A stretch of DNA of 57,977 nt from Paraburkholderia lycopersici (GTDB lineage Bacteria > Pseudomonadota > Gammaproteobacteria > Burkholderiales > Burkholderiaceae), in NCBI RefSeq assembly GCF_900096975.1, contig NZ_FMYQ01000039.1, positions 1 to 57,977 on the forward strand. Reading direction: 5' to 3'. Under the pieces are notes generated by a model. The model had not been told where the DNA came from, did no database searches, and saw nothing but the letters and a program-made list of their open reading frames with translations. The stretch's first letter is position 1; each line of letters starts with the position of its first letter. The position numbers were made by a program, and so were the translations under genes. Positions 1 to 9,380 of the stretch are shown in pieces.

Positions 1-92
1 CCACCCCTTCCCATCCCGAACAGGACCGTGAAACGACTCCACGCCGATGATAGTGCGGATTGCCCGTGTGAAAGTAGGTAATCGTCAGGCTC
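1..92 (+). rRNA. rrf: 5S ribosomal RNA, 3' part
   Basis: The first 92 bases match the conserved 3' three quarters of betaproteobacterial 5S rRNA, including the CCCATCCCGAACAG loop and the closing GTCAGGCTC. The 5' end lies outside the window, so an rRNA operon transcribed rightward ends here. A terminator follows directly. Confidence 0.95.
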
Positions 93-109
93 CTCATGCC
101 GTAACGTCC

Positions 110-145
110 AGAACCCCGGTCTCTCCGAAAGAGAACCGGGGTTCT
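110..145 (+). terminator. rRNA operon terminator hairpin
   Basis: An inverted repeat with arms AGAACCCCGGT and ACCGGGGTTCT, extended inward by CTCT/AGAG, sits 17 bases after the 5S end. The stem is long and GC-rich, as expected for the end of an rRNA operon. A short T-containing stretch follows, but no long U-run. Confidence 0.85.
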
Positions 146-194
146 GACGTTTGTGCCGCAGGAAATGCAAAAGCCGGGGAAAGCGTGTACGGCG

Positions 195-899
195 TCAGAG
201 GGCGCGCACGATGCCGCCGTCGACCCGAATGTTTTGCCCCGTGATGTAGCCCGCAGCGTCCGACAACAGGAACGCGACCGTCTTCGCAATCTCTTGTGCT
301 TTACCGAAGCGGCCAACAGGAATACGGGCAACGATCTCCGGTGTTTCGGGCCAACTATCGATGAAGCCCGGCAGCACGGAATTGATGCGAATATTGTCTT
401 TCGCGTAGCGCTCGGCATAGAGGCGCGTAAACGAACTCAACGCAGCGCGAAGCGCCGAAGAGACAGGCATGACCTGCTCGGGCGCATCGGCGGCAAAGCT
501 CGAAATATTCACGACCGCGCCGCCTCCTTGTTCGAGAAACGCCGGCGTTACGCGTCGCAGCACTCGAGCGACGTTGAGCACAATGAGATCGAGCCCGAGG
601 TGCCATTTTTCGTCTTCGATAGCGAGAAGGTCTCCTTTTGGCGGATGCCCGGTATTGTTCACCACGGCGTCGATACGGCCGTATTTTTCGAGCGTTTCGC
701 GAACAAATCTGTCGATATCGGCCGACTCGGTTACCGAACCCTCAAATCCAAGTCCGCCAAGCTCTTTTGCCAGCCCGGTCGCGCTGCCCGAGGGAGACAT
801 CAGAGCCAGACGGTAGCCGCCAGCTGCCAGCTCGCGCGCGATGGCAGCGCCCATACCTTTTCCGGCGGCCGTGACGAGCGCTACTTTTTCTACTGCCAT
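195..899 (-). CDS. SDR family oxidoreductase with atypical active site
   Basis: A 234-residue short-chain dehydrogenase/reductase. The N-terminus has the cofactor motif TAAGKGMG (residues about 10-17), NNTG near residue 81 replaces the usual NNAG, and NISS supplies the catalytic serine near residue 132. The end, GYITGQNIRVDGG, is typical of classical SDRs. The usual YxxxK pair is missing: the aligned segment reads SSALRAAL, so Tyr becomes Ser and Lys becomes Arg. A known SDR subgroup lacks the Tyr, so the protein may still bind NAD(P) but its chemistry is uncertain. It is divergent from the LysR gene at 1043, which probably controls it. Substrate unknown. Confidence 0.85.
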   Translation of the reverse strand: MAVEKVALVTAAGKGMGAAIARELAAGGYRLALMSPSGSATGLAKELGGLGFEGSVTESADIDRFVRETLEKYGRIDAVVNNTGHPPKGDLLAIEDEKWHLGLDLIVLNVARVLRRVTPAFLEQGGGAVVNISSFAADAPEQVMPVSSALRAALSSFTRLYAERYAKDNIRINSVLPGFIDSWPETPEIVARIPVGRFGKAQEIAKTVAFLLSDAAGYITGQNIRVDGGIVRAL

Positions 900-1042
900 T
901 TTTGCTTTCTCCTGGAGATGGATTCAACGCGCCGTACGAGCGCCTCATGGATTCTGCACGGAAACTGTATGGCATTATGATCGCGTAGTCGAATGATGCT
1001 TTTTATTGTCTGACCATAATTTTTCTGCTGGCTAACTGGCAA

Positions 1043-1978
1043 ATGCACTCATTGAAGTCACGTCGCCTGCCGCCACTCAACGCCCTCAGGGCGTTCGATG
1101 CATCCGCAAGACACCTCAATTTTCGCGTTGCATCCGAAGAATTGGGCGTGACGCAGGGTGCCGTTGCACAACAGGTGCGGCTCCTGGAGGACGCCCTGAA
1201 TCTGGCGCTTTTTGACAGGCTGCCGCGGGGACTCGCTCTCACCGCAGAGGGACACACATACTTCGTCGCTGTTCAACGAGCGCTTACGCTTCTCGCCGAT
1301 GCAACGGAAGCGCTGAATCGGCGCTCGGCTTCGCTCACGATCAGCACGACACCGTCATTTGCTTCGAAATGGCTGATACCCAGGCTCGCGGAATTTGCCG
1401 AGAGACATCCTGAAATCGATGTCCGGATTATCGCGGATGCCGCGCTATGCAATTTCAGATCCGATGGCGTGGATATCGCGGTTCGGCTTGGCAAGCCCCC
1501 CTTTGCCAGGGGTCTCGCGAGCGATCTGCTATTTCCGCTGGACGTATTCGCCGTTGCCAGTCCGCAGTTCCTGAAGGCTAATGTACCGGTCCGCACGATA
1601 ACAGAGCTGAAAAATTACGTGCTGCTTCACGATTCGCACGACCTGTGGCCGGAATTTTTTAACGCCCTGGGCGACACGCAGAGCATCGATATGTTGAAAG
1701 GCCCGAGGTTCAGTCAATCGTCGCTTGCCATCGACGCTGCAATCGCAGGACACGGTGTTGCGCTCACAAGCGAGCATCTCGTCGCAAGCGATATTGCGGC
1801 GGGAAGGCTGCAACGCTTGTTCGACTTCTCCCTTTCCCTGTCTCTCGGCTATTACGTGGTCTTCCCGCAGGCTGGCGTTCGATCGGAGACAAGCCAGAAG
1901 ATGCGCGATTGGCTTCTGGCCCAGTTCAAATCATCTGCCAATGCAAATTCCCCGTTCATTGAAAATGATGCCCGCTGA
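1043..1978 (+). CDS. LysR family transcriptional regulator (GcvA-like)
   Basis: A 311-residue LysR-type regulator. Residues about 10-70 form the winged helix-turn-helix (PPLNALRAFDASARHLNF, then ELGVTQGAVAQQVRLLE), closest in style to GcvA. Residues about 95-300 are the substrate-binding-like effector domain, starting at SLTISTTPSFASKWLIPRL. The ATG at 1043 gives the standard length. It is divergent from the SDR gene with 143 bases between the starts, the classic arrangement for a LysR regulator acting on its neighbour. The effector cannot be read from the sequence. Confidence 0.9.
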   Translation: MHSLKSRRLPPLNALRAFDASARHLNFRVASEELGVTQGAVAQQVRLLEDALNLALFDRLPRGLALTAEGHTYFVAVQRALTLLADATEALNRRSASLTISTTPSFASKWLIPRLAEFAERHPEIDVRIIADAALCNFRSDGVDIAVRLGKPPFARGLASDLLFPLDVFAVASPQFLKANVPVRTITELKNYVLLHDSHDLWPEFFNALGDTQSIDMLKGPRFSQSSLAIDAAIAGHGVALTSEHLVASDIAAGRLQRLFDFSLSLSLGYYVVFPQAGVRSETSQKMRDWLLAQFKSSANANSPFIENDAR

Positions 1979-2027
1979 GCAAGTTCTGCGCCAACATATG
2001 TAGCTTTTGCTTGAGCATGTACGGTCT

Positions 2028-2044
2028 CGCCGCGCATCGCGGCG
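2028..2044. other. Perfect hairpin between LysR and glutamate dehydrogenase genes
   Basis: A palindrome with arms CGCCGCG and CGCGGCG around CAT lies 50 bases after the LysR stop. No T-run follows, so it is at best a weak terminator. It could also be an operator for the downstream gene. Confidence 0.4.
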
Positions 2045-2138
2045 TGTCCTGCGCACGCATTCATCGTTCGATCACCTTGCCGGTGCATAATGGCCGAAGC
2101 GCCGATGCAGTCGATGGCTATCCGTCGAGGAGTCCGTC

Positions 2139-5100
2139 ATGCTAGCGAGAAACGAGGAATTCGTAGCCCATCTGCTCTCCGATGTTGTGGAATTCGCTCG
2201 GGCGCGCTTGCCTGAGTCGACCTTCCGGATCGTCGAGATTTTCCTGCGGCACTACTACGATTTCGCTGATGCAGAAGATCTGCGCAGCCGCAGCATCGCC
2301 GACCTCTACGGCGCTGCAATGGCCCATTGGCGCACCGCGCAACGCTTCGTGGCGGGCAGCGAGCGCATGCTGGTCTACAACCCTGTCATCGAGCAGCACG
2401 GCTGGCACTCGGACCACACGGTCATCGAGATCGTCAACGACGACATGCCGTTTCTCGTCGATTCAGTCTCCATGGCCGTCAACCGGCTCGGGCTCGCGTT
2501 GCATTCCGTATTGCATCCGGTGTTCCGCATCTGGCGAGGCAAGGATGGTGCGATCGGGCGCATGGACGAGGGGGGCGCCAGTACCGATGACGGGAAATCG
2601 CAACTCGCATCGTTCATCCATTTTGAAGTGGACCGCTGCGGCGATGCAGCAAAACTCGAGGTATTGCGTCGCGACATTGCCAAGGTGCTCGGCGACGTGC
2701 GGGCATCCGTCGAAGACTGGCCGAAGATACTCGACGTCGCGCGTACCACCATCAAAATCATGAAAGCGCGCGAAACCAGCGCCGAGGACATCGAGGCGCG
2801 CGCGTTTCTCGAATGGATGGTGGCCGACCATTTCACGTTCCTCGGCCAGCGCGATTACGCGCTGGTTTCCCATGATGGAGGTTACGCGCTGCGTGGCGTA
2901 GAGGGCTCGGGCCTCGGCATTCTGCGCGAAGCGCTGCGCGCCCCCGACACGCCAGACATCACACCATTGCCGCCCGCAGCCGAAGACATCATTGGCGGCG
3001 CGTGGCCTATTTTCCTCACGAAGGCCAATTCGCGCGCCACGGTGCACCGGCCAGCCTACCTCGACTACGTGGGCGTGAAACTCGTCGGGGCGGACGGCAA
3101 AGTATGCGGCGAGCGCCGCTTCGTCGGACTTTACACCTCGACGGCATATATGGTGTCCACCGCCGAAATTCCGATCGTGCGGCGTAAATGCGCGAATATC
3201 GTGCGCCGCGCGGGCTTTTTACCGAAAGGGCATCTCGGCAAATCGCTGGTGACGATACTTGAAACCTATCCGCGCGACGAACTGCTCCAGGCCAGTGAAG
3301 TCGAACTCTACGATGTCGCGCTAGGCGTGCTGCGCTTGCAGGAACATCAGCGCACGCGGCTATTCGTGCGGCGCGACCGCTTCAGCCGTTTCGTCTCGTG
3401 CCTCGTGTACGTCTCGCGCGACAAGTACAACACCGATCTGCGCCGGCGCATCGCGAATCTGCTCGTGGAGGCCTTCAACGGCATTTCTGTCGAATTCACG
3501 CCGCTGCTTTCCGAGTCGGCCATCGCGCGGATTCATTTCGTCGTGCATGCCGAGCCTGGCTCGATGCCCGATGTCGACACCCGTGAACTGGAGGCGCGGC
3601 TCGTGCAGGTCACGCGCCGCTGGCAAGACGATCTGGCCGACGCGTTGCTCGACGCATTCGGCGAAGAGCAGGGCACGCGGCTGCTGCATCGCTACGCCGA
3701 TTCGTTTCCGGCTGGTTATCGCGACGATTATGCGGCGCGCACCGCCGTACGCGATATCGAGTTGATAGAGCGCGTGCAGGGAACGCAGCGTATCGCGATG
3801 AATCTATACCGGCCCATCGAAGCGGGGCCGCGCACGTTCCGCTTCAAGGTCTATTGCGCCGGCGAAGCCATCGCGCTCTCGCGCAGTCTGCCCATGCTCG
3901 AGCATCTCGGCGTGCGCGTCGATGAAGAGCGTCCCTACGTGATCGAAGCACCCGCCCGCACGCCCGCGTGGGTCCACGATTTCGGGCTCGAACTCGCCGA
4001 CGACTCCGAATTCGATATCGAGCGCGTCAAGGGACTTTTCGAAGACGCATTCGAAAGCGTCTGGAACGCACGCATCGAAAACGATGACTTCAACCGGCTC
4101 GTGCTGCGCGCGTATTTGAGCGCGCGCGAAGTCACGGTCCTGCGTGCCTACGCCAAATACCTGCGCCAGGTGGGTTCGACGTTCAGCGACGCCTATATCG
4201 AGCGTGCGCTGACTGGCAATCCTGTGATCGCACGCCAACTCGTCGAGCTTTTCGCACTCCGGTTCGATCCGCGCGATAACGAGGCACGCGAAGAGCGCAC
4301 GGCGCTCATGCTCAAGGCCATTGAAAGCGCGCTGGACGAGGTGCCCAACCTCGACGAGGACCGCATACTCAGGCAATTCCTCGGCGTAATCAAGGCGACG
4401 GTGCGCACGAACTATTTCCGCCGCGATGCCAATGGCGCAGAGCGGCCCGCGCTCTCGTTCAAGTTCGATCCGTCGAAAGTGCCTGGCTTGCCCGAGCCCA
4501 AGCCGATGTTCGAGATCTGGGTCTACTCGCCGCGCGTGGAGGGCGTACATTTGCGCGGCGGCCGCGTCGCGCGCGGCGGCCTGCGTTGGTCGGACCGTCG
4601 CGAGGACTTCCGGACCGAAGTGCTCGGGCTCATGAAGGCGCAGATGGTGAAGAACGTCGTAATCGTGCCGGTGGGATCGAAGGGCGGCTTTGTCGTGAAG
4701 AATCCGCCGCCGGCCAGCGACCGCGAGGCATGGATGCGCGAAGGCGTGGCGTGCTACCAGACCTTCCTGCGTGGCCTGCTCGATCTCACCGACAATCTCG
4801 TGAACAACGCAGTCGTCCCGCCGCCGGACGTGGTGCGCCATGACTCTGACGACCCCTATCTCGTCGTGGCCGCCGACAAGGGCACGGCCACGTTTTCCGA
4901 CTATGCGAACGCGATTTCTGCCGAATACGGCTTCTGGCTCGACGACGCGTTCGCCTCGGGCGGCTCGGTAGGCTACGATCACAAGAAGATGGCGATCACG
5001 GCGCGCGGCGCATGGGAATCGGTCAAGCGGCACTTTCGCGAAATGGGCGTCGATACGCAGGCAACCGATTTCACCGTGGTCGGCATCGGCGACATGTCTG

Positions 5101-6989
5101 GCGACGTGTTCGGCAACGGCATGCTGCTTTCGCCGCATATCAAGCTCGTCGCGGCATTCGATCATCGCCACATCTTTCTCGATCCCACGCCCGACGCGGC
5201 GGCGAGCCTCGCGGAGCGCAAGCGGCTATTCGCGCTCGAACGTTCCAGTTGGGCCGACTACGACGCTGCCGCGATTTCGGCCGGCGGCGGCGTGTTCGCG
5301 CGTACCGTGAAGACGATTCCTCTTTCCGCGGCGGTGCAAACGGCGCTCGGCATCGAAGCGGCGGCGCTCGCGCCGACTGAGCTGATTCGCGCGATCCTGC
5401 AGGCGCCCGTCGATCTGCTCTACAACGGCGGCATCGGCACCTATGTCAAAGCCGCGCACGAGACCAACGCGCAGGTCGGCGACCGCGCCAACGACGCCGT
5501 GCGCGTGAACGGCTCAGACCTGCGTTGCAAGGTCGTGGGCGAGGGCGGCAATCTGGGCGTCACGCAGCTCGGCCGCATCGAGTTCGCGCAACGCGGTGGC
5601 CACATCAATACCGACGCGATCGACAACTCAGCTGGTGTCGATTGTTCGGATCACGAAGTGAATATCAAGATCTTGCTCGGCCTCGTGGTGGCCGACGGCG
5701 AGATGACGACGAAGCAGCGCAACAGCCTGCTCGCTGAAATGACAGACGAAGTCGGACTGCTGGTGCTGAGCGACAACTACTACCAGACCCAGGCGCTCTC
5801 GATAGCGGGCCGCTACGCAGTGGATCTGCTCGGCGCAGAAGCGCGCTTGATGCGCTGGCTGGAACGCACGGGACGGCTCAACCGCCACATCGAATTCCTG
5901 CCGGCCGACGAGGAAATCTCCGTGCGCCAGAGTGCGAAACTCGGCCTCACGTCGCCGGAGCGCGCGGCGCTGCTCGCATATAGCAAGATGTGGCTCTACG
6001 ATGCGTTGCTCGATTCGGCCTTGCCCGAAGACCCGATCGTTGCGGATTTCCTGATCGACTATTTTCCGCAACCGCTGCAGCAACGCTTCAAGGAGCCGAT
6101 GCGCCGGCACCCGTTGCGTCGCGAGATTCTGGCGACCCATTTGACTAATGCGCTTGTGAACCGCGTGGGCTGCGCATTCGTGCATCGTTTGATGGAGGAA
6201 ACCGATGCGCAACCGGGTGAGATCGTGCGCGCCTGCATGATGGCGCGCGACGTGTTCGACCTCGACGACATCTGGCGTGCCATCGACGCACTCGACAATC
6301 GCGTACCCGACGACATACAGGCGCGCATGTTCGTCGATATTGCAAGGCTGCTCGAACGCGCGGCGCTATGGTTCCTGCGGCACCTGCAGTCGGGCGCGGT
6401 GGACGACCACGGCGTGAGTTCGCTGCTCGCGCGTTGCCGCGACGCCGTGCAGCGTCTCGCACCGCAATTGCCGGCGCTGTTGTCTCAAACGGATCTGGAA
6501 TCGCTTTCCGCTTGTCAGGGCGAACTCGTGAACTCGGGCGTGGAAAGCGCACTTGCGGTGCGCGTGGCGAGCGGCGACATTTCGGTTGCCCTGCTCGACA
6601 TCGCCGATGTAGCGGCCGCGTGCGATTGTCCGCTGGAGCGCGTTGCGACGGTGTACTTAGCGCTGGGCACGCGGCTCAATTACGGCTGGATTGGCGAGCG
6701 CGCGGCGAAGTTGCCGACGCCAACGCACTGGGACACCATGGCGCGTGCGGCTGCGCTTGCGGAAGTGGCGCGCCTCAAGTGCGCGCTCACGACGAGCGTG
6801 CTGGCGCATGTATCGCAGGTCACGGAGACTGCGGACGCAGAAACGCTCGTGGACGCCTGGTGCGGGCAGCACGAAGCCGCGCTGGAACGTTATGGGCAGT
6901 TGCTTGCGGAACTGAGCGCATCGAGCGGCGTGAGCCTTTCCGTGCTGCTCGTCATCGTAAGGGCGATGGCGGCGCTCGAAAGGGTTTGA
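2139..6989 (+). CDS. NAD-dependent glutamate dehydrogenase, large (about 180 kDa) type
   Basis: A 1616-residue protein of the large bacterial NAD-GDH family (Bac_GDH), which oxidatively deaminates glutamate to 2-oxoglutarate and ammonia in the cytosol. The N-terminal 700 residues are the regulatory part containing ACT-like domains. The catalytic part is recognisable from RGGLRWSDRREDFRTEVLGL (near 810), VPVGSKGGFV (near 848), GIGDMSGDVFGNGM (near 985) and KVVGEGGNLGVTQLGR (near 1131). The length is usual for the family (about 1600). The start ATG has a GAGGAGT ribosome binding site 7 bases upstream. The gene appears to stand alone. The P. aeruginosa counterpart is called GdhB. Confidence 0.96.
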   Translation: MLARNEEFVAHLLSDVVEFARARLPESTFRIVEIFLRHYYDFADAEDLRSRSIADLYGAAMAHWRTAQRFVAGSERMLVYNPVIEQHGWHSDHTVIEIVNDDMPFLVDSVSMAVNRLGLALHSVLHPVFRIWRGKDGAIGRMDEGGASTDDGKSQLASFIHFEVDRCGDAAKLEVLRRDIAKVLGDVRASVEDWPKILDVARTTIKIMKARETSAEDIEARAFLEWMVADHFTFLGQRDYALVSHDGGYALRGVEGSGLGILREALRAPDTPDITPLPPAAEDIIGGAWPIFLTKANSRATVHRPAYLDYVGVKLVGADGKVCGERRFVGLYTSTAYMVSTAEIPIVRRKCANIVRRAGFLPKGHLGKSLVTILETYPRDELLQASEVELYDVALGVLRLQEHQRTRLFVRRDRFSRFVSCLVYVSRDKYNTDLRRRIANLLVEAFNGISVEFTPLLSESAIARIHFVVHAEPGSMPDVDTRELEARLVQVTRRWQDDLADALLDAFGEEQGTRLLHRYADSFPAGYRDDYAARTAVRDIELIERVQGTQRIAMNLYRPIEAGPRTFRFKVYCAGEAIALSRSLPMLEHLGVRVDEERPYVIEAPARTPAWVHDFGLELADDSEFDIERVKGLFEDAFESVWNARIENDDFNRLVLRAYLSAREVTVLRAYAKYLRQVGSTFSDAYIERALTGNPVIARQLVELFALRFDPRDNEAREERTALMLKAIESALDEVPNLDEDRILRQFLGVIKATVRTNYFRRDANGAERPALSFKFDPSKVPGLPEPKPMFEIWVYSPRVEGVHLRGGRVARGGLRWSDRREDFRTEVLGLMKAQMVKNVVIVPVGSKGGFVVKNPPPASDREAWMREGVACYQTFLRGLLDLTDNLVNNAVVPPPDVVRHDSDDPYLVVAADKGTATFSDYANAISAEYGFWLDDAFASGGSVGYDHKKMAITARGAWESVKRHFREMGVDTQATDFTVVGIGDMSGDVFGNGMLLSPHIKLVAAFDHRHIFLDPTPDAAASLAERKRLFALERSSWADYDAAAISAGGGVFARTVKTIPLSAAVQTALGIEAAALAPTELIRAILQAPVDLLYNGGIGTYVKAAHETNAQVGDRANDAVRVNGSDLRCKVVGEGGNLGVTQLGRIEFAQRGGHINTDAIDNSAGVDCSDHEVNIKILLGLVVADGEMTTKQRNSLLAEMTDEVGLLVLSDNYYQTQALSIAGRYAVDLLGAEARLMRWLERTGRLNRHIEFLPADEEISVRQSAKLGLTSPERAALLAYSKMWLYDALLDSALPEDPIVADFLIDYFPQPLQQRFKEPMRRHPLRREILATHLTNALVNRVGCAFVHRLMEETDAQPGEIVRACMMARDVFDLDDIWRAIDALDNRVPDDIQARMFVDIARLLERAALWFLRHLQSGAVDDHGVSSLLARCRDAVQRLAPQLPALLSQTDLESLSACQGELVNSGVESALAVRVASGDISVALLDIADVAAACDCPLERVATVYLALGTRLNYGWIGERAAKLPTPTHWDTMARAAALAEVARLKCALTTSVLAHVSQVTETADAETLVDAWCGQHEAALERYGQLLAELSASSGVSLSVLLVIVRAMAALERV

Positions 6990-7500
6990 GCGCGGCGAGT
7001 TCGCGGAGCCAGAAAATCTGTCTGGGATTTTAGGCATTCGAGCGAATGTCGTCATTCCGAAATTATTAAGGAATACGAAAGCGCCAAACTTATTCATGTT
7101 ACTCCATTGGAATTGTGCCTGTATTGTAGGAATCGCGAAGAAAGGGATTGATGGGAAAATATCTGTTGGTCCGGCCGTTTATTGATTGTGCGGGCACTTA
7201 CAGGGAGTGCTGCCGCCATCCCGCAAGCCCTATCTTTCCGCCGTTTGCAGGCAGCTGGGTGTCAGGGTTCCACGATTTCACCTGCCGAGGCGGGAAAGCC
7301 CGAGCCCGGTGGCTGACCAGTCCCTGGCGACCATCCGGCGCGTCCTTGCCGCGCGTGCCGCGCTGACGGTCACGAGCCCAGATCGTTTCTGGCCAACGAT
7401 AGCCGACCTGGTTGGTGGGATCGGCTCGGGACGATGCGTCGCCCGGTCGCGCGCTGTCCCGCGGTCCGGCCACCATTCCCTCTCCATTGTGTACGCAAGG
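6990..7500. other. Gene-poor stretch before the insertion-sequence cluster
   Basis: About 510 bases with no convincing gene. An AT-richer segment (about 7020-7160) follows the dehydrogenase stop. The rest is GC-rich with short open frames on both strands that show no family resemblance and no ribosome binding sites. It is probably degraded sequence at the edge of the mobile-element cluster. Confidence 0.5.
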
Positions 7501-7866
7501 CTATTGCGCTTTGACGAACTTGAGCGTCATACGATCCGATTCGCCGATCGCCGCGTAGCGTGCCCTATCGACGTCGCCGCCCGTGTATGTCGACGGAAGC
7601 GACCAGACACCGTGCGGATAGTCTTTGGTATCTCGGGTGTCCGCGTTGATTTCACTCCGTCCGGACAGTGTGAAGCCAGCCGCTTTCGCATGTTCGATCA
7701 CATAGTCCTTCGTTACGTAACCGGTGTCGATCATTTGCTGCAGGGCTGTCCCCGGTCGCGCGCGATGTTCCTCGACACCCAGTATTCCGCCGGGCCTGAG
7801 TGCTCGATATAAGGCCCGGAGATTCGCGTCGATCTGACCGTCCTTCATCCAGTTAAGGACTGGAGT
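7501..7866 (-). pseudogene. SAM-dependent methyltransferase, C-terminal remnant
   Basis: The last roughly 120 codons of a predicted methyltransferase (COG4798 type) are intact, containing DANLRALYRALRPGGILGVE, then GYVTKDYVIEHAKAAGFTL and the ending ESDRMTLKFVKAQ. The N-terminal SAM-binding half is missing. The open frame continues upstream only into sequence that belongs to the IS3 transposase on the other strand, so the gene was cut at about 7866. Not functional as it stands. Confidence 0.8.
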
Positions 7867-8392
7867 GAAGTACGCCTGGATGGCACGGCAGCGTGGTGCC
7901 TGGCCGACGCGGGCCCTGTGCCGCTTGCTCGGGGTCTCGCATAGCGGCTTCCACGAATGGCTCGGCCGGGCGACGGGCAAGCGTTCGCAGGAAAATGTGC
8001 GCCTCACGCGACTGGTCCGGGAAAGCTTCGAGTCAAGCGACAGGACCTACGGCAGCGCACGCCTCTGCCACGACCTGCGTGCGGCGGGCGAGATCTGTGG
8101 TGTGAATCGTGTCGCCCGATTGATGCAACAGGCTCTACTCACGCAGCACGGTACTACCTGCAGCATGAGCCGTCGTGGCGACTGCTGGGACAATACCGCG
8201 ATGGACAGCTTCTTCAGCACTCTGAAGACCGGGCGTGTGAGCAGAAGCATCTATCGCACGAGGGATGCGGCGCGGGCCGACGTGTTCGACTACATCGAGC
8301 GCTTTGACAATCCCTTTGACAACCTGCATCGCCGACATTCAACACTGAACTTTCTTGGCCCGGTTCAGTTCGAACAGTGCATTGCGGGCTAA
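7865..8392 (+). pseudogene. IS3-family transposase OrfB, internally deleted
   Basis: The 175-codon frame begins with the OrfB N-terminal helical region (WPTRALCRLLGVSHSGFHEW, then TYGSARLCHDLRAAGEICGV) and ends with the OrfB C-terminus (CSMSRRGDCWDNTAMDSFFS, then DYIERF...HSTLNFLGPVQFE). The middle is gone: RVARLMQQA jumps directly to LLTQHGTTCSMSR. The missing block of about 100 residues normally holds the first two catalytic aspartates, so it cannot transpose. The deletion kept the frame open. OrfA and the left end of the element are also lost. Confidence 0.85.
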
Positions 8393-8655
8393 TGAACCCG
8401 TCCGGGAGAACGGGGGAAGGCCAGTTCTGCTTCACTGTGCGCGGTGCCGTTTTGCCTTCTCGCAGCAAGTTCTATTTATCTGAATCCTGCCCGTTCTCAT
8501 GGACACAAAGACGCCCTTCGATCGCCCTATGCGATCGCACAGAGAGTCGGAGTATCATTCAACCTGGAACGATGGTTCATTACAACCTGTTAAGTCCTTC
8601 ATGTCAAGAGGTGGTATTGCCACTATTTAGGTTGTATTCGTCGAAGGAGTCCATC

Positions 8656-9036
8656 ATGAAAAAAAACCGGAGCACTGCAGCTCTCAATATCGGAAAGGCT
8701 ATCGCACGCCGGCGAACGATAGTAGGCTTAACCCAGGAACAGGTGGCCGAACGTTTGGGGGTCGGGCAGGAAGCAATTTCGAGGATGGAACGGGGCGTGG
8801 CAAATCTCACCGTGGCCCGTCTTGCCACGCTCGCCGAGATATATCAATGCAACATCGCGCAACTAGTCACAGAGACCTCGGACAGGGAAGACGACCAGGC
8901 GTTGGCACTCTCGTCGGTATTGGGGCGTCTGCATCAGGCAGACCGTGAGCTACTGATCCAGTGGATGAATGTCTTTGCGGCGCGGATACAGCGACTACCG
9001 CGATCGGAAATGGGCGAGTGCGCAAACCGCCGATAA
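8656..9036 (+). CDS. XRE family helix-turn-helix regulator
   Basis: A 126-residue DNA-binding protein. Residues about 10-65 form a Cro/C1-type helix-turn-helix (IGKAIARRRTIVGLTQEQVA, then LGVGQEAISRMERG). The C-terminal part is helical with no recognised domain. The ATG at 8656 is chosen because AAGGAG lies 7 bases upstream; longer in-frame extensions would run into insertion-sequence DNA. It is flanked by an IS3 remnant and an IS630 remnant, and the last codons run up to the IS630 junction, so the C-terminus may have been altered. Role unknown; such genes often come with phages or toxin-antitoxin loci, but no partner is visible. Confidence 0.75.
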   Translation: MKKNRSTAALNIGKAIARRRTIVGLTQEQVAERLGVGQEAISRMERGVANLTVARLATLAEIYQCNIAQLVTETSDREDDQALALSSVLGRLHQADRELLIQWMNVFAARIQRLPRSEMGECANRR

Positions 9037-9039
9037 CTT

Positions 9040-9351
9040 AGCGCCGATTCCGGACCGGCTGTCGCAGATTACGTGAATCTCCTTTCCGCGCGGCTGGGCC
9101 GATACTACCTCGGTGAGGAGCGCAACAAACTGGGCGCTGGTATGGCGCGGCGCGGTTTTGCCCAGCACTTCACCGGTGGCGCCATTCAATGCGCCGAACA
9201 GGCTCAGGGTTCCGTTGCGTTTGTATTCGAAGCCATGACTCCGCGCGCGCCCGGGCGACAGCGGCAACATCCGGTCCTTGCGATCCAGCGCCTGAATGGC
9301 CGTTTTCTCGTCCACGCAGAACACCACCGCGTGCAACGGCGGATTGAGGGT
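9040..9351 (-). pseudogene. IS630-family transposase, internal fragment
   Basis: About 100 codons read LNPPLHAVVFCVDEKTAIQ, then SPGRARSHGFEYKRNGTLSL and PRGKEIHVICDS, matching the DDE domain of IS630-type transposases including the first catalytic Asp (CVDEK) and the second (ICD). A stop codon precedes the fragment and the homology ends near 9055. The N-terminal helix-turn-helix half and the final catalytic Glu are missing. Confidence 0.8.
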
Positions 9352-9380
9352 AAGCGATCAGTGAGGGACGCCTCCCGGAT

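Noticed and set aside
47..980. Plus-strand frames over the 5S end and opposite the SDR gene
   Set aside because: They cross the rRNA and terminator or are antisense to a clear SDR.
3804..5171. A 455-codon minus-strand frame opposite the glutamate dehydrogenase
   Set aside because: The plus-strand protein has conserved catalytic motifs over the whole stretch; the antisense frame is a GC-codon-bias shadow.
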